NCBI GenBank assembly: GCA_022818135.1
Contig: JAFMSR010000006.1
Location: 29,784,685-29,848,684 of the forward strand
Direction of reading: 5' to 3'
DNA: 64,000 nt
Origin: Saxidomus purpurata
Lineage: Eukaryota; Mollusca; Bivalvia; Venerida; Veneridae
A program made the position numbers and the translations under genes. This document shows positions 46,401 to 60,100 of the stretch, in pieces (position 1 is the stretch's first letter; each line of letters begins with the position of its first letter). The notes under the pieces were generated by a model, which saw only the letters and a list, made by a program, of their open reading frames with translations, did no database searches and was not told the DNA's origin.

Positions 46401-49400
46401 CTGAATATTAAAAGATATCTCTTTAACACTGAGATATATCTTTCATTTTGATAAAGATATCTCTTTAACACTGACATATATCTTTGTATCACAGAAATAT
46501 ATCTCCTGAACTTTAAGAAATATCACTTCCACTTACAGGGATATCTGTTTAACATCATTTGAGAGATATCCTTCTATTTTCAATAGATATTTCTCAAATT
46601 TACAGAGTTATCTTTTTAAGAAGGAGAAATATCTATGAACGACAGAGAGATATTTCTATAACATTGAGATATATCTCTTTAGTATTGGGAGATATCTTTC
46701 TAAACCGGTGAGATATTTCTATTGAAAGAAAGATATCTCCTAATTTACAGAGATATCTATGAATTTAAGAGATATCTCCCCTGTCTTAGGAGATATCTCT
46801 ATGAAATCAGAGAGATATCTTTTTTTTGATGAAATAGTAAATTGGCTTGCCATAACTATATCCCAGAACTAACATAAAATTGAGTTTATTTTGCTTAAAG
46901 AAAAGTAATAAAATAAAATAAAAGGCCGACTTGCATTCTTTCCACAAAAAAGTGGTATTTTGACAAGTTTCAGGAAGTAACACTTTGAGTCGTAACTGTA
47001 CATGTAATTCAAAATTGAGGAATTGAAAATTCAAAGTCACCAGCAAGAAGGATGTTACTTGAGTTAAGGAACTGCTTTAAGTTTCTGGGATTATCTCTGT
47101 TCATATATCTTCATGTATCATCAAATGTTTTTCAAAGAGAAATACTATCAAGTTTGTGCAGTTAAAAAACTGTCAAAGTATTCGACTTTCGGACAAGATG
47201 ATTAGAATGTTTTTCATTTCTTGCCGTAACAAAAAAAAAAAGCCAGGATGGAATGCATACTTATAACAAATATCAAATAAAACCACCCAAAACATCCCTG
47301 TAAAGTTTGAACAAAATTTATCATTTAGTTAATAGGAGATGCCGCGAAAGTGAGACGAAATATTTGACTGACGGACGGATGACAGCGCACGATGGACGGC
47401 GAATGATGGGAGAGGTCACTGCGTGTTCAGGGTTAACTAAAATACAGGAGAAAGGCAATTTATGCGAAAGAATTCAGTGCTAACTTGCGAAAACCAATGA
47501 TACACCTATATATAACTTACGAGTGCGCCATTTACGAATAATAAGACATAACGGTCACCTTAGAGCTAGTGAAATATGGTGACTATAAGTCAATCGTAAC
47601 ATTCATAAGGAACGACTTACGAATTTTCCATTTACCGGCCGCTGATCACAAATTAGCAGGACGTTTCCGTGCCTTGATAGGAAATCAGCAATTTCACGTT
47701 TTGGAATATTTGTGTAATAATGTGGTTGCATATTTCTGCCACGAGATGGCGAAATAGCTATCACGATAATGTCAAACATTATCTAGATTATTCGAAGTTT
47801 TATATCTTACAGTTTCAAGTTTTAAAAAAGAAGTTATTTCGATAGTTCTAAACCATGGAAAACATTCTGAATGATGTTCGGCTGCTTCACCAACTTTGCC
47901 AACCAGCATCGATATAATCATGTCTTCCGTTTGGGCCGTTGTAATATTTTGTATATACATGTATACTCCAGCTCATCTCACAACGGCTGTAAACTTATTT
48001 ATATAAATAGCACTGTGAAATAATAAAACAAATGATACTGTCTTAAGAAGATAGATAAAACGTTACGAATATTATTAAAAGTTTAGAAGGTCATTCCATT
48101 CTGTTTTGTTGTGTTGTGTCATTATTTGTTGACTTTTCAGGACTATACATGGCCTTCTACGTCGTAAAAAAGATGAATCCTTGTTTATATAGACCTGGAG
48201 AAATCAATTATTTGATCATATTTATATCGCAACGGGGAGTATGGCACTTCCGTGTTAAAAGAATACATGTACAGAGAATTAAATGATCAGTGACATACAT
48301 GAATTGTCACGAACTGAACGTCCTCTCTCAAACCACAGACACTTGGGTTCCGTATCTCGATATTCTGTCCGTTGATTGACTTAACCTGTTCAGTGTGTAT
48401 ACTGGGTTGTTATAGTATGTGAATATGCAAAAAAATACAAGAGAGACACTGTTGGGCCAGAATAGCGAGATACGGAACCCAACATATGGAACAAAGTGTA
48501 CCATCGCTAAACGCTAGCTGATGCAGTGACAGCCTCTAGAAAATCGATAATCCAATTCTGTCTACATCAATATTGATCGTTGCCGATCGGAAGTTTCCGT
48601 ATCACGATAAGTCATAAATCAGTTAGTCAGCCAAAATCGATAATGTAAGCTGGCGCTAAAGTGGGACAGTTACATTCTTCACAATCTTTATACCGATAAA
48701 TGATATTGACTTTCTGAGATTGCGCTGACTAACTGATTTATTGCATTAGATTTAAAGAATATTTAAAAGAAAATGAAGAGGGGCAATGTGATAAAAAAAA
48801 TGACCTAAGAAATCATTATTGTGTAAATTACTTTTTTATTTCATAAATCATTTAATCAACAATGAACTTTAAAATTATGTTTTCGTTAAGTTACATAAAT
48901 AGTATAAGATAGTTTGACACCTTAATTAGTTAGTTAATATATAAAGAGATGAAATGAAAGTCTTAGATTAAATGTTTTTTTTATTAACACAAGACTGTTA
49001 TTTTGTCATTGTTCATAGTTTAAAACCGAAGCACGTATATTGGTCAAAACGTGGTAATATATTATCGAACAAGAGGAGTTTATTACCCCCTAATAATCAA
49101 CATCCGGATTAAACCAATTTATGGCGCAATAAAAAAAGTGTGTTAACATTCATGATGAAAATTTATAGATTCCATATATATTTTAACATAAAAAAGCAAA
49201 GGGTTATTTTGTCAAATTGAAAATGCAATCTTGAAATCCGAGTATAATTAAATATTATGGAAAATAAAATTTTATAAGAAATATTTTCGACACTCGCTAA
49301 TTTTAAAGATAATTTTACACTGAATTTATCTCAAAATTTAAAGGTAAACATGAAAATATTTTTCTAAGACATAAGTACAAATATCTCTCTTTCTCTCTCC

Positions 49401-52400
49401 CTCTCTTTCTCTCTTTCTCTCTCTCTCTCCAATTGTGTTCATTTCATAATTCATGATATAAAAAAAAAATGTTCGTCAGTCGCTGTATTTAAAGATAATT
49501 TTACACTGAATTTATCTCAAAATTAAAGACATAAGTACAAAAATCTCTCTCTCACGACTTTAATAACCAGAAAAGGTATGGGACCATTGTGTCACACTTT
49601 TTGCAATTAACAACAATATTCACACCTTTTTGACAAGTGGAGGGTACAATTGATAGAAGCCATAACTTATAAAAACACGTACAGGTGACATGTCCCATCT
49701 TTGGGCCTTTAAGATGTCAAAATGCAAATACACCTCTAAAGAAGCCAGTTTAATATATACATTTAACTGTGAAAATTGAAAAAAAAAAGCAAAGTACACA
49801 ATAAGTTGAAAAAAGGTGGCACTTCTACCATATTTATTTTATTAAATTGAAACAAACAATTCAAAAATCTATATTGACGGTCCCTAAGTTAATCGATATT
49901 TAACAGCCTAGCTTTAGTATGATTTCCGTATGCCAGTCGATAATTTCCGTGAAAACCACGGGGACACCCGATCCGTCAGACTTTACATGTTAACAGTTTA
50001 TAAATCATTCAATGGGTAGGTGAAATCGGAAACTATGTAATAAAATTTTTGCACCATTTTATTCCTGATATATTTCACTTGCCGATGCTACAAACGCATA
50101 AGCGATCCTTTAAATGGTTTTCTCTATATAAGACGAAATGTTTCAACAAATCACTGAAAAAAAGAAGCAATTTAAGACCCCCATAAGCATTACATAGGGA
50201 AAACGGGGTGATAAATTTTAAACCAAAATGGGTAGGTGAAATACTTAATTAATATTTTTGAAATTTATATCACCATTTAGATAAAAAGAATTTGCCAACT
50301 TTTGTCATCAACGCATAAGCGTAATATAAATCCGTTTAAAAGTTATGACGGTTAAACCGATTTTATCCTTCTTTGTTTAATGTGAAAAATGTACCGATAC
50401 ATCGATTATTGGAAAAATTGAAAGTTCCATATGTTGTCTATGCGTGTCTCAAACGTCGTTCTTTTGGCGTTCAAGTGGTATTATTCACGCGTTATTTGTG
50501 AAAAAACTAAGTCGAAGACATCCCGTTTTTATTTCATTAATTGTGTTCAAATATCATTAAATGAACACTGTCAAAATTACATTAACATTTACCGTCCCGA
50601 TTTTGATTTTTTTTGTAAAAACGACAAAAAAGCGTTGAAAAACGATGACGTTTCAAACGTTATTTCAATTGCTTAAAGCGGAATCATGACATGCTTTTAT
50701 CAATAAATCTATTTGAGAAAACTTCATGACGGAATTGTTCCGGTACGCTGCCACTAGAGGGCGTTGTTAAATGTCGTCATGTGACGTCATGAAAATAACA
50801 ACTTAACCATGCGATGCAGATGGTCACGATATACGCATGTACCGACTTTCAAATAAATGTGACAACTTTTAATTTTACCGACCAAAGGTACTGACCTACC
50901 TTAAATGCGCACTTCAGGATGCTTTTCTGGCATCGCGTCCGACGTCAATGTCTCAACAGTATTGCACAATGTCTTAACAGTATCCCGAAATGCACGATAT
51001 CAACGCCTTTCTGTAACGCTCGGTATTCAAATAAACATGCGAACATATTAACGCCTTATGATTTGATAATATCAGCCCAATGTAAATATAATAAAGCGTT
51101 TTCGCCATAAATTAGTTACATGTCTTGAAAACATTGCTTAATGTCAGAATAATATCGCACAATGAGAGAATAATTAGCAAGTAGCAACAAGAAAATGGTG
51201 GCGTATATGCGTTTCTGTACATATGTATCAACTTATAATAGCCTTTTTTCATGTGAATTGTTAGTGAAGTGTCTGAAATTTGTCAAGATGTCAATATTGC
51301 GACAAAAATATTAAACATAACACTCACAAGTAAAATAAATATTGCACAAATGTAAGAAACTACTGTGGGCCCTTAGACGTTTCCGTAATAGCCTATCCAC
51401 TATATACCGGTAAACATGTGAATAAATTATCCATATTTATGCAATATCGTCGCTGTAAAGCAGAATATTATCACCAGATATACTGAAAGAAGCTATAAAG
51501 TTGTGGGGACGCTAATACGTTTTATAAAATGAAGGTCACTGAACTTCCTTTATACAACAGTTACTGTAGGTTTTATATGAAAAACAATTATTTTGAATGT
51601 ATTGGATTTTTGATACCCGGATTTACATTGCCTCAGCGGGTAGGAAATAATTTCATGTTACCTGCAATGTATTTATTTTGGTTTAGTTTTCAATTGAAAG
51701 ACAGGCATTTTCCAATGCATTTCGGTTTAACAAAATATTTTTAAAGGTCTGGCTTGACAAAAAATAGGTGTTTGAAAAGAAATTTTATGTTGATTATTGT
51801 ATTAAATGAAAATAATATCTTAATGTCTTAGTTCATTAAAGCATCGAAAGTAGGATCTGCATATCCTCTGTTTCCGATCCATACAAGTTTTAGGGCATTA
51901 TTTAATAAGCCTGAAACGTATAATTGCATATAATAATTTATTTGTTTGTCGGAATGTACAATACACATAGAATACTGTCCGAAAAATCTGTATATTATAA
52001 CAGTTTACTTAATTTTTCAGGAAAGTCTATGGTGGTACATGCACGGAAGCATATGCATGTCCACAGACTTGTTACACGAGGACGAAGTATTACACCAAAT
52101 GTGGATTTTTGGACTGGGACAGATGTACAAAACACAAGTAAAACAAAATCACTGCAGTTTTTTGTGTACATTAACATTTTAAAGGTGTATGTGAAATTAT
52201 CGCTTCTCATTTAGTACTTACTCCAATAACTATTTTTGAATCTATTTATTTTGAAATTAACGACAAGGGCTAATTCACAATAACAAGCAAACTTGAGACT
52301 CCAAACATGTTGTTCTGCCTTCAGATAGTGTAACCCAATCAAAATTCGCTTTTCGTTTTGTTGAGGTCAAACATATTTGCGAACATTACTTTATCGCGTT

Positions 52401-55400
52401 TTGCCGACTTTTCGCGGAATCGCTGAACCAGCCGCTAAAATCTCGACGTTTTACGAGCATTTCTTTGAGCATGCTTGGTCGTAATCATCAAAAGATTGAA
52501 CTTCACCTGGTCAAAAAAGGGGATAAATTTTTAATGGGTTTTAACTACTAGGTGAAATATAGTTATACTTATTCTTGACATGTAATGAACGTCATTTTCT
52601 ATCTTTTCCATTACTACTTTCAATTATAATTCATATAATCGTACCTGTATGTACGCATTCAAACATGTCTTTGAATTAGATTCGTTTAGACATCCGATCA
52701 GACACAATAATGTATACATATTACATGCAACCTTGCTTTTAGTTATAGAAATGTTCACTTCAATAATGATTTTACAATTTACTAGTGTGTTAAACAATAT
52801 TTATATGTATGATAATATTTCCGTTGAACCTAGAAAAGACTACAACGTACACGCAAAATTAGTATATTCTGTCATTCTGATATATATTAACAATGTATGG
52901 ACATGTTCCTGGAATAAACACAATTGTTTTTACAAATTTATTCGCGCAATCCTGCCGACCTTTTCACGAAAACTTAATTTCGCGCTTTAAACTCATCCAC
53001 GAATTAGGCGAAATAAGATGGTCTCGAATATTAATTGGTCCAAAGTTAGATTGCTGTATAAACTTTCAATTTATTTTAAAGGTTATTAATCGTATCCCAT
53101 TTATTGTCCTTTTTTCATATTTCTTACAATTTCTCTCCAGACAATCTCATGTACATCTCTTGACATGCTTTAATACATGTATAAAATATGTTGTCATTTT
53201 ACCACACTGCTGATTCGGCTTATGACGGTCCAATCTTTTAGTGCTGACTCTTCCCTCTTCGTGCTTTACTAATGCAGTCTAAGCTAATTATAGAATTTTA
53301 TAGGGGCACTCCCTACAACTGGCAGATTATATTCTCGAAACATAGATTATGTGTTCAATAAATGTAAAATGATAGATAAATACAATTTCAAAGAAGAACC
53401 TATGGCGAAAAATGCCTTGCATTACCACAATTAATCAATATAGAGGCTTTCTGTAATAAATCGCATCCACCTATTAATTGTACAACAACAACTCTACATA
53501 GATTATTGAATGGTTTACGGTACTACAGTATATTTTAAACCGCTGATTTCATCGATAATGACTGGGAATGCATAGATGAAACTTTAAGATTAAGTTATAA
53601 TACGTCCAAAAATTATATTATTTATGTTTTAAATGTTATTTAGTTTGATATCAGTTATAGGGTATGTCCCTTTAAGTTTCAAGCATGTGAAAGTCAACAA
53701 CGACTAATACGACGTGAAACCCACTTGTATTTAAATATCTTAATTCATTCAGTTTCTATTTAAAATGTTGTGTTCATGATTTATACAATGACCTTTACAT
53801 TCACATTTCTTTTGAATTGTAGAACCCGTAGCTATAGCTGCACGAAAACATGTTACAGAACAGTGTGCTGCAAGGGTTATACCGGCAATGGCTGCGATAC
53901 ACGTAACAGGCTACCTTACAATTGATTGTTTACTTTTTAAACAATAACGCATCGTATGCTTAAATTTATAATATTTTGTTCAGTATGTGTAATGTCTTTG
54001 TTGTAAGACCTTGAACGCGGTTAATTTATCAAAATTACTTTTTCTATAAGCAAGAAAACATTAAACTCAAAGTCACTATAATATTTTGTATATAGAAAGA
54101 ATAAAAGAAATATTTTATGTGGAAGGAAGGAAAAATAGCATGCCATTTATTGAAGAAATGTAAAGAAGCTTGCATATTACATTCGTGGTTATGACAGACT
54201 CTTCCACAAATGACAAATATGTAATATATTGTATCTTGAGAACAAAATGAGCTTATGAACATGCTTTCTACGTACTTCTGAAAATGATATTTATACATAT
54301 ATGTGTGTGCAAGTGTGAAAAGTCGATTCCATTTGGCAATAAAGAAAGAGACCGTGAATACGGAGAGACATAGAGAGAACTTTTAACTTGAAACATTGTA
54401 GATTTTATAATTTTAATGGGTTTTAATAATAAAAATTAATAAAAGAGGAAGTAACGGGGAGTATGGCACTTCCGTGTTAAAAGAATACATGTACAGAGAA
54501 TTAAATGATCAGTGACATACATGAATTGTCACGAACTGAACGTCCTCTCTCAAACCACAGACACTTGGGTTCCGTATCTCGATATTCTGTCCGTTGATTG
54601 ACTTAACCTGTTCAGTGTGTATACTGGGTTGTTATAGTATGTGAATATGCAAAAAAATACAAGAGAGACACTGTTGGGCCAGAATAGCGAGATACGGAAC
54701 CCAATTGTCTATACGTGTCTCAAACGTCGTTCTTTATACATATATGTGTGTGCAAGTGTGAAAAGTCGATTCCATTTGGCAATAAAGAAAGAGACCGTGA
54801 ATACGGAGACATAGAGAGAACTTTTAACTTGAAACATTGTAGATTTTATAATTTTAATGGGTTTTAATAATAAAAATTAATAAAAGAGGAAGTAACTTGA
54901 AAAATCGACATTAAAAATGTATGTTTGTTTATGATTCTCACAGCTATTTGTTTTGGGTCTACTTCCTGTCCGAATGGCGGCAGGTGTGTGTCTCCGGACT
55001 CGTGTAGATGTCTACCAGGGTTTTCATCACCACAATGCAATGGTAAATACTACACCAGACTTAAAGCCATACTCAATTTACTTAAATCCCGTAACCAATA
55101 TATTGTTTATCAGGTACGTTGTTTATTACATATTTATAGTAGATGCATGTATGCATTCGGTGAGTGTGATCAAGGTGAAATGTGACCTTAACCAGGCGAA
55201 TGGAACTGGGAAATTCCAGTGCATTAGGAGCTAAAGTGACGTAAATAAACGAACTGCAAATAGATACGGTCATTTATAGTTATATATTATGCTCAAATCC
55301 TTCTTAGTGTATATGAGAAAAATATGCATTGCAAAGTAGTACTAGAATAAAACGTATTAATTTTAACGTTACTATAACAGTATCGAGCTTGTTTGTCTTT

Positions 55401-56925
55401 ATTTTCCGGTGACAAATATGATATTTCTCTTCCTAGACATCAATGAATGCTCCGGCAATACACATGAATGCCAACACAGCTGTGTAAACACAAACGGTTC
55501 CTACCACTGTGCGTGCAGATCTGGCTACACACTCGATTCGGATCTAAAATCTTGTCTTGGTCTGTTGCAAGTTTAAATGTTAGATAAATCATTCTTTGTA
55601 ATTTCATAAGAAAGATAACAAAAGTAGGAAATGTTCCTTTTTTTTATTACATACGTCATATGACAACTACGTCGAATTAATTATTTAACTGTCCTAATCC
55701 AACGAACGAACTTATTCATTGTATTTGATAATCTGATACCAACCAACCTACATACATTGAGACTTAATATCTGTTTTATAGATGCGAACGAATGCAACAC
55801 AGACAATGGGGAATGTGAGCAAATTTGCAATAACAGCAATGGATCGTATACATGTGACTGTAGAAGCGGGTACAATCTAAACGCCGACGGGAAGAATTGC
55901 TCTGGTAATATGTTGTACCAATCATAAATGATGTAGAATGTATTAAATTGGAGTTCATAGATATATTGCTTTGGTCTTTATCTCAAATGTAACCAGTTAC
56001 AGAGCGGAGCATGTGCCTCAGTCCGCCAAGCTGTAAATGGGTAACAATGATCAAAATTCCGCCGCCTCTCTCTCGCGAGCGTTATACCATCTCAAATGAA
56101 TATTCGAGGGCGATACAATAGGCTATAGAAGATTTCTTCAAAATGGAACTACTAAAATGAATTAGTATAAACTACTTAAAGTAGAAGAATACTAAATATA
56201 AACATGTCATTAACATGTTAGAGAAACTATTGTTATTGCAGATATGAATGAATGTAACCTCGGTTCAGCAGGGTGTGCCCATGCTTGCAACAACACGGTA
56301 GGCTCATATACATGCTCGTGTCATACAGGTTATGTCCTTGCTATTGACGGAAAGAAATGTGAAGGTATGTTGGCAAAAATATAAAAACAAAGACATATTT
56401 AACATCTTTCTGTGCAGTACATGTAATCACTCAATTAGTTTGTCGAAAACTTTAAACTTAGGCAAAAAAGTGCTAAAAGAAAAACCTTAATTTGTAATAG
56501 ATTATCAAGAAATCGGTACCAATTCTGTTTCTCTAAAATGGCCAGTTTATGGGAAACAAAGAGGTATACATTTTAACAGTACTAGAATAAGGAATTTAAA
56601 TCCGAAATCGCAAGTTATTTGCTAATGTCAATGCTTGCTGCAAGAAACCGGTCCCTTGTTTCTTAAATGATAACTTTCAGACATCGACGAGTGCAGTGAG
56701 GGATCACATGAGTGTGTGGATAATTGTCAAAATACACCAGGCTCTTATACCTGCTACTGTGGTACAGGATTTGAATTAGACTCTGATGGCTTTACTTGTC
56801 AAGGTTAGTTGTCTCATTACATAGTAAAATTGAAGTTCTCCATGTGGTTTAGTCGGCAACACTTGCTGTGATTAACCTATATAAATGACGCCAATAAATA
56901 CTCTTACTACTTCTTTGACTACCAA

Positions 56926-56957
<32 letters not shown>

Positions 56958-57144
56958 TTACTACTACTTTGACTACCACTACTACTTCTACTAATACTAC
57001 TACTTCTACTAATACTACTACTTTTACTACCACTACTACTTCTACTACTGCTACTAATACTACTTTTACTACTACTACTACTTTTACTACTACTTTGACT
57101 AATACTACTACTTTTACTACTACTTCTACTAATACTACTACTTT

Positions 57145-57185
<41 letters not shown>

Positions 57186-60100
57186 TTACTACTACTTTGA
57201 CTACCACTACTACTTCTACTACTGCCACTATTAGTAGTACTAGGCTGTATTTGAGACGGTAGCATTTGTCACTTGAATTTGCTTTAAAAGTTAGAAGATA
57301 ATATTCACGAAAATTAAAATTTTCACTTTTAATTATATGTTTATGTTGATTTTGGCTGACAGATCAAGCGCTTTAAAGGAGACGTTAAAAACCTTATGTT
57401 GAATAAGCTATTCAAAATTATAGTTGTTGAAATCAAACTTGACACTGTTATTTAATGATAATGGAAAGAAAGGAGTGACTCATTATCAGCTATTTATCTC
57501 GTGTGTAACTGAAATTCAGATATAAATATACGTTTAAATGCAATTTGTCGCAAATGCTGTTTTCGTTTGGATTTGTGGAGGTCACTTTTCTTGAAGGCAC
57601 TCCATATTCCCTTCAAGAGTTACCCAAACTTTATTAGACTAAATGAGCATTTTTTGTGTCTGCAAAAGACAGACCTAACTATATAGTGTAATTTTAAAAC
57701 CTTGTGATTGTTGGTGAATAGCGGTTGGTCAAACCTGAACGTTTAAAGAAACAGGAATAAAATGTCACCACCTTACGGTATTCCAACCAGAGTAGAAAGA
57801 AGCCCATCATTATCAGTCAAGTATCTCAAACTTAACAACCCGTCAACGGAGTACCCCACCACCACATCCAACGTATTTAACACTTAACATATCGTAAAAA
57901 ATTATGTATGTTCATACTTCTAAGTTAAAATTGAAAAGAAATTTTGTGAATATAAGTTTTATGTGTTTTTCAAAGATGTGGACGAATGTTCTGTGAGCAA
58001 TGGCAACTGTGACCAGATCTGTAGAAATCAACCTGGTTCCTACATGTGTAACTGTCAGATTGGTTATAGAATGAAAGACGACATCGTGGCAGGAAATGAA
58101 TGTCAAGGTTGGTTTGCGCTCGGATTCATCACATGTAATGTAAAACCGTAACAACGCTATCATACTACTTTGTCTTTTTGTTGAGAGTTCATCTTACAAC
58201 AAACTGTAAGTATCTGTAATGTGACTGTTGAAAGATTCAATTGTCGAATTACGAAAGAATATTTAATTTTCTTCTGTTGTGTTGACAGTAGAATACTAAC
58301 TAAATATTTACACAAAATGTTTTTGTGACCCAAACAACCTTTTTCTTACGAAATATTTGGGGACTTTCCATCTAATTTATTCTCTATTTTCATTAGCTGA
58401 CATAAGTCTACAATATTTCAAATGTATTTACTCATGCACACAACGACTTTTTTCTGTAAAGTTAAGACTTCCTTATTGGATCCTATGAAATTGATATAAG
58501 TGTCTTGATAATACATTTGCGTGTGCATAATGTAATCCAGCCTTTAAAAAAAAAGCTTCACGAACGTTATGGCATGAATATATCAATATGAAATGAAAGC
58601 AGTATCAAACCAATGAGTTTCCACCACTTATACCTATTTGCGGCTTGTTTATTGCGTCTGGCATTGGAATCAGCTAAATATCTAATTTTAATTTGAAGGA
58701 CGCCAGTGAATCAGTGGTCAAAAAAAAAATCAAAAACAAGTAACTGAACTTTGAAGATATTTCCATTGTAAAATAGTCTTGTATGACGTATGAACTATAA
58801 CAAAATGATGTTATGGAAATGTCTAAATGTGAGAAAAAAACACCAGGACTGATAAAAATACACTGCAAACACCGGTATAGTCAAGACTGATAAAAATACA
58901 CTGCAAACACCGGTATAGTCAAGACTGATAAAAATACACTGCAAACACCGGTATAGTCAAAAACAGAATAGATGAATGAATTAAAATGAATTATGACTAA
59001 TATGTGGAAAAATCAAGGAAGACTTGTGTTTTATTTCGAAATATCATCCAATGGGGGTACATTCAATGCTAAAACAAATTTTTTCAAAGGTCTTAGGATA
59101 GTGTTCAAATGTTATAAATGGACCATTCACTGTGCATTCCTACACGTAACAGTGAAAAAATATTCAACAGATGTCAATACAAAGTGTCCTTGTTTGAATA
59201 TAATATTTTTATAAATCACTCGAAAACCGTGCTGTGCTGAATAAATACTGCGCTAATGATATACATTGTATATAGATAAAAAAATCGACTTATAAATGAT
59301 GTTTTTTCGTTCTGTACAATGCTATTGGCAAAATGTTTTTCGTTTTGTTCAAGATATTGACAATCGTGCTAAACTTTCCACAAAATGAAACGATTTTCTG
59401 CCTTTACCTAATATTGACATAGCTTCCTATCTTATGGTTACAAGTTAACGACAATTATGCTTTTCAAATGTACAAATTTGAATATATAATGCATATTTTA
59501 TTTCTTTACAGAATATTTAATAAGACATTTCCTTCTTGTTCTAAGATACAATGATGAACTTTAAATTGCTCTAAGTTCAAGTTTTTTTTAAAAACATAAA
59601 GTATTTGAAAAGCTTCTATGCTTTACTGCATGCTAAACTCACACACCCAACGAGTTTATTTGTGACATACGGTATTCGAAGGTAACTGGACCTACCTTCA
59701 TAGTTGAACAATGTTACACTATGTAGTTTTACACCGTTTCACAATGCCATACGCATTCATGTTTTAACAGGTGCTCATTATAGAATCTTGTATCAATTAA
59801 CATTAGATTTAGTGTTGCGAATTAAGAGAAAAACAGCATGATTTCATACCAGCCGAGTAAATGGCACAACGTAGAAAACCACCATGATGTCCAGCTGAAT
59901 ACCGTCTTTCTGTTCAAATACCGGTATATATTAGTTAAAGTTTTGAACCCTCTGCTCAAAGTAATGCCCTTTTCCCCAAATGGAGCTGAACTGACCACGC
60001 AAAGTAAATTTGTTTTCTTCTATTTAGGTTATCAGACAATTGTCTAAACTTTAGTTGACTCTACCAGTTATACCTCATTTGATTTAACACATTCACCTAA

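Larger units (their letters stand above)
48231..50462. repeat. Repeat unit with a nested ~1.95 kb insertion (48483-50432)
   Basis: 48231-48482 plus 50433-50462 appear joined without a gap at 54453-54732. The intermediate block begins catatggaac and ends gttccatatg (10 bp inverted repeat), so it looks like an inserted element whose empty site is preserved. 48231-48482 itself contains a ~130 bp snapback (ttgggttccgtatctcg inverted to cgagatacggaacccaa, 48352-48482). Confidence 0.75.

Noticed and set aside
52649..53213. Two overlapping open frames in EGF intron 2
   Set aside because: They overlap in different frames, lack cysteine patterns, and exons 2 and 3 join in phase without them.
54953..55234. 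93-codon open frame overlapping EGF exon 4 in another frame
   Set aside because: Shadow of the EGF frame; only the 54944-55042 frame gives the six-cysteine EGF pattern and matching splice phases.
56849..57265. Open frames for Ser-rich, Val-rich and Thr-rich proteins
   Set aside because: They are translations of an imperfect ACT trinucleotide repeat, open in several frames on both strands, with no splice context.
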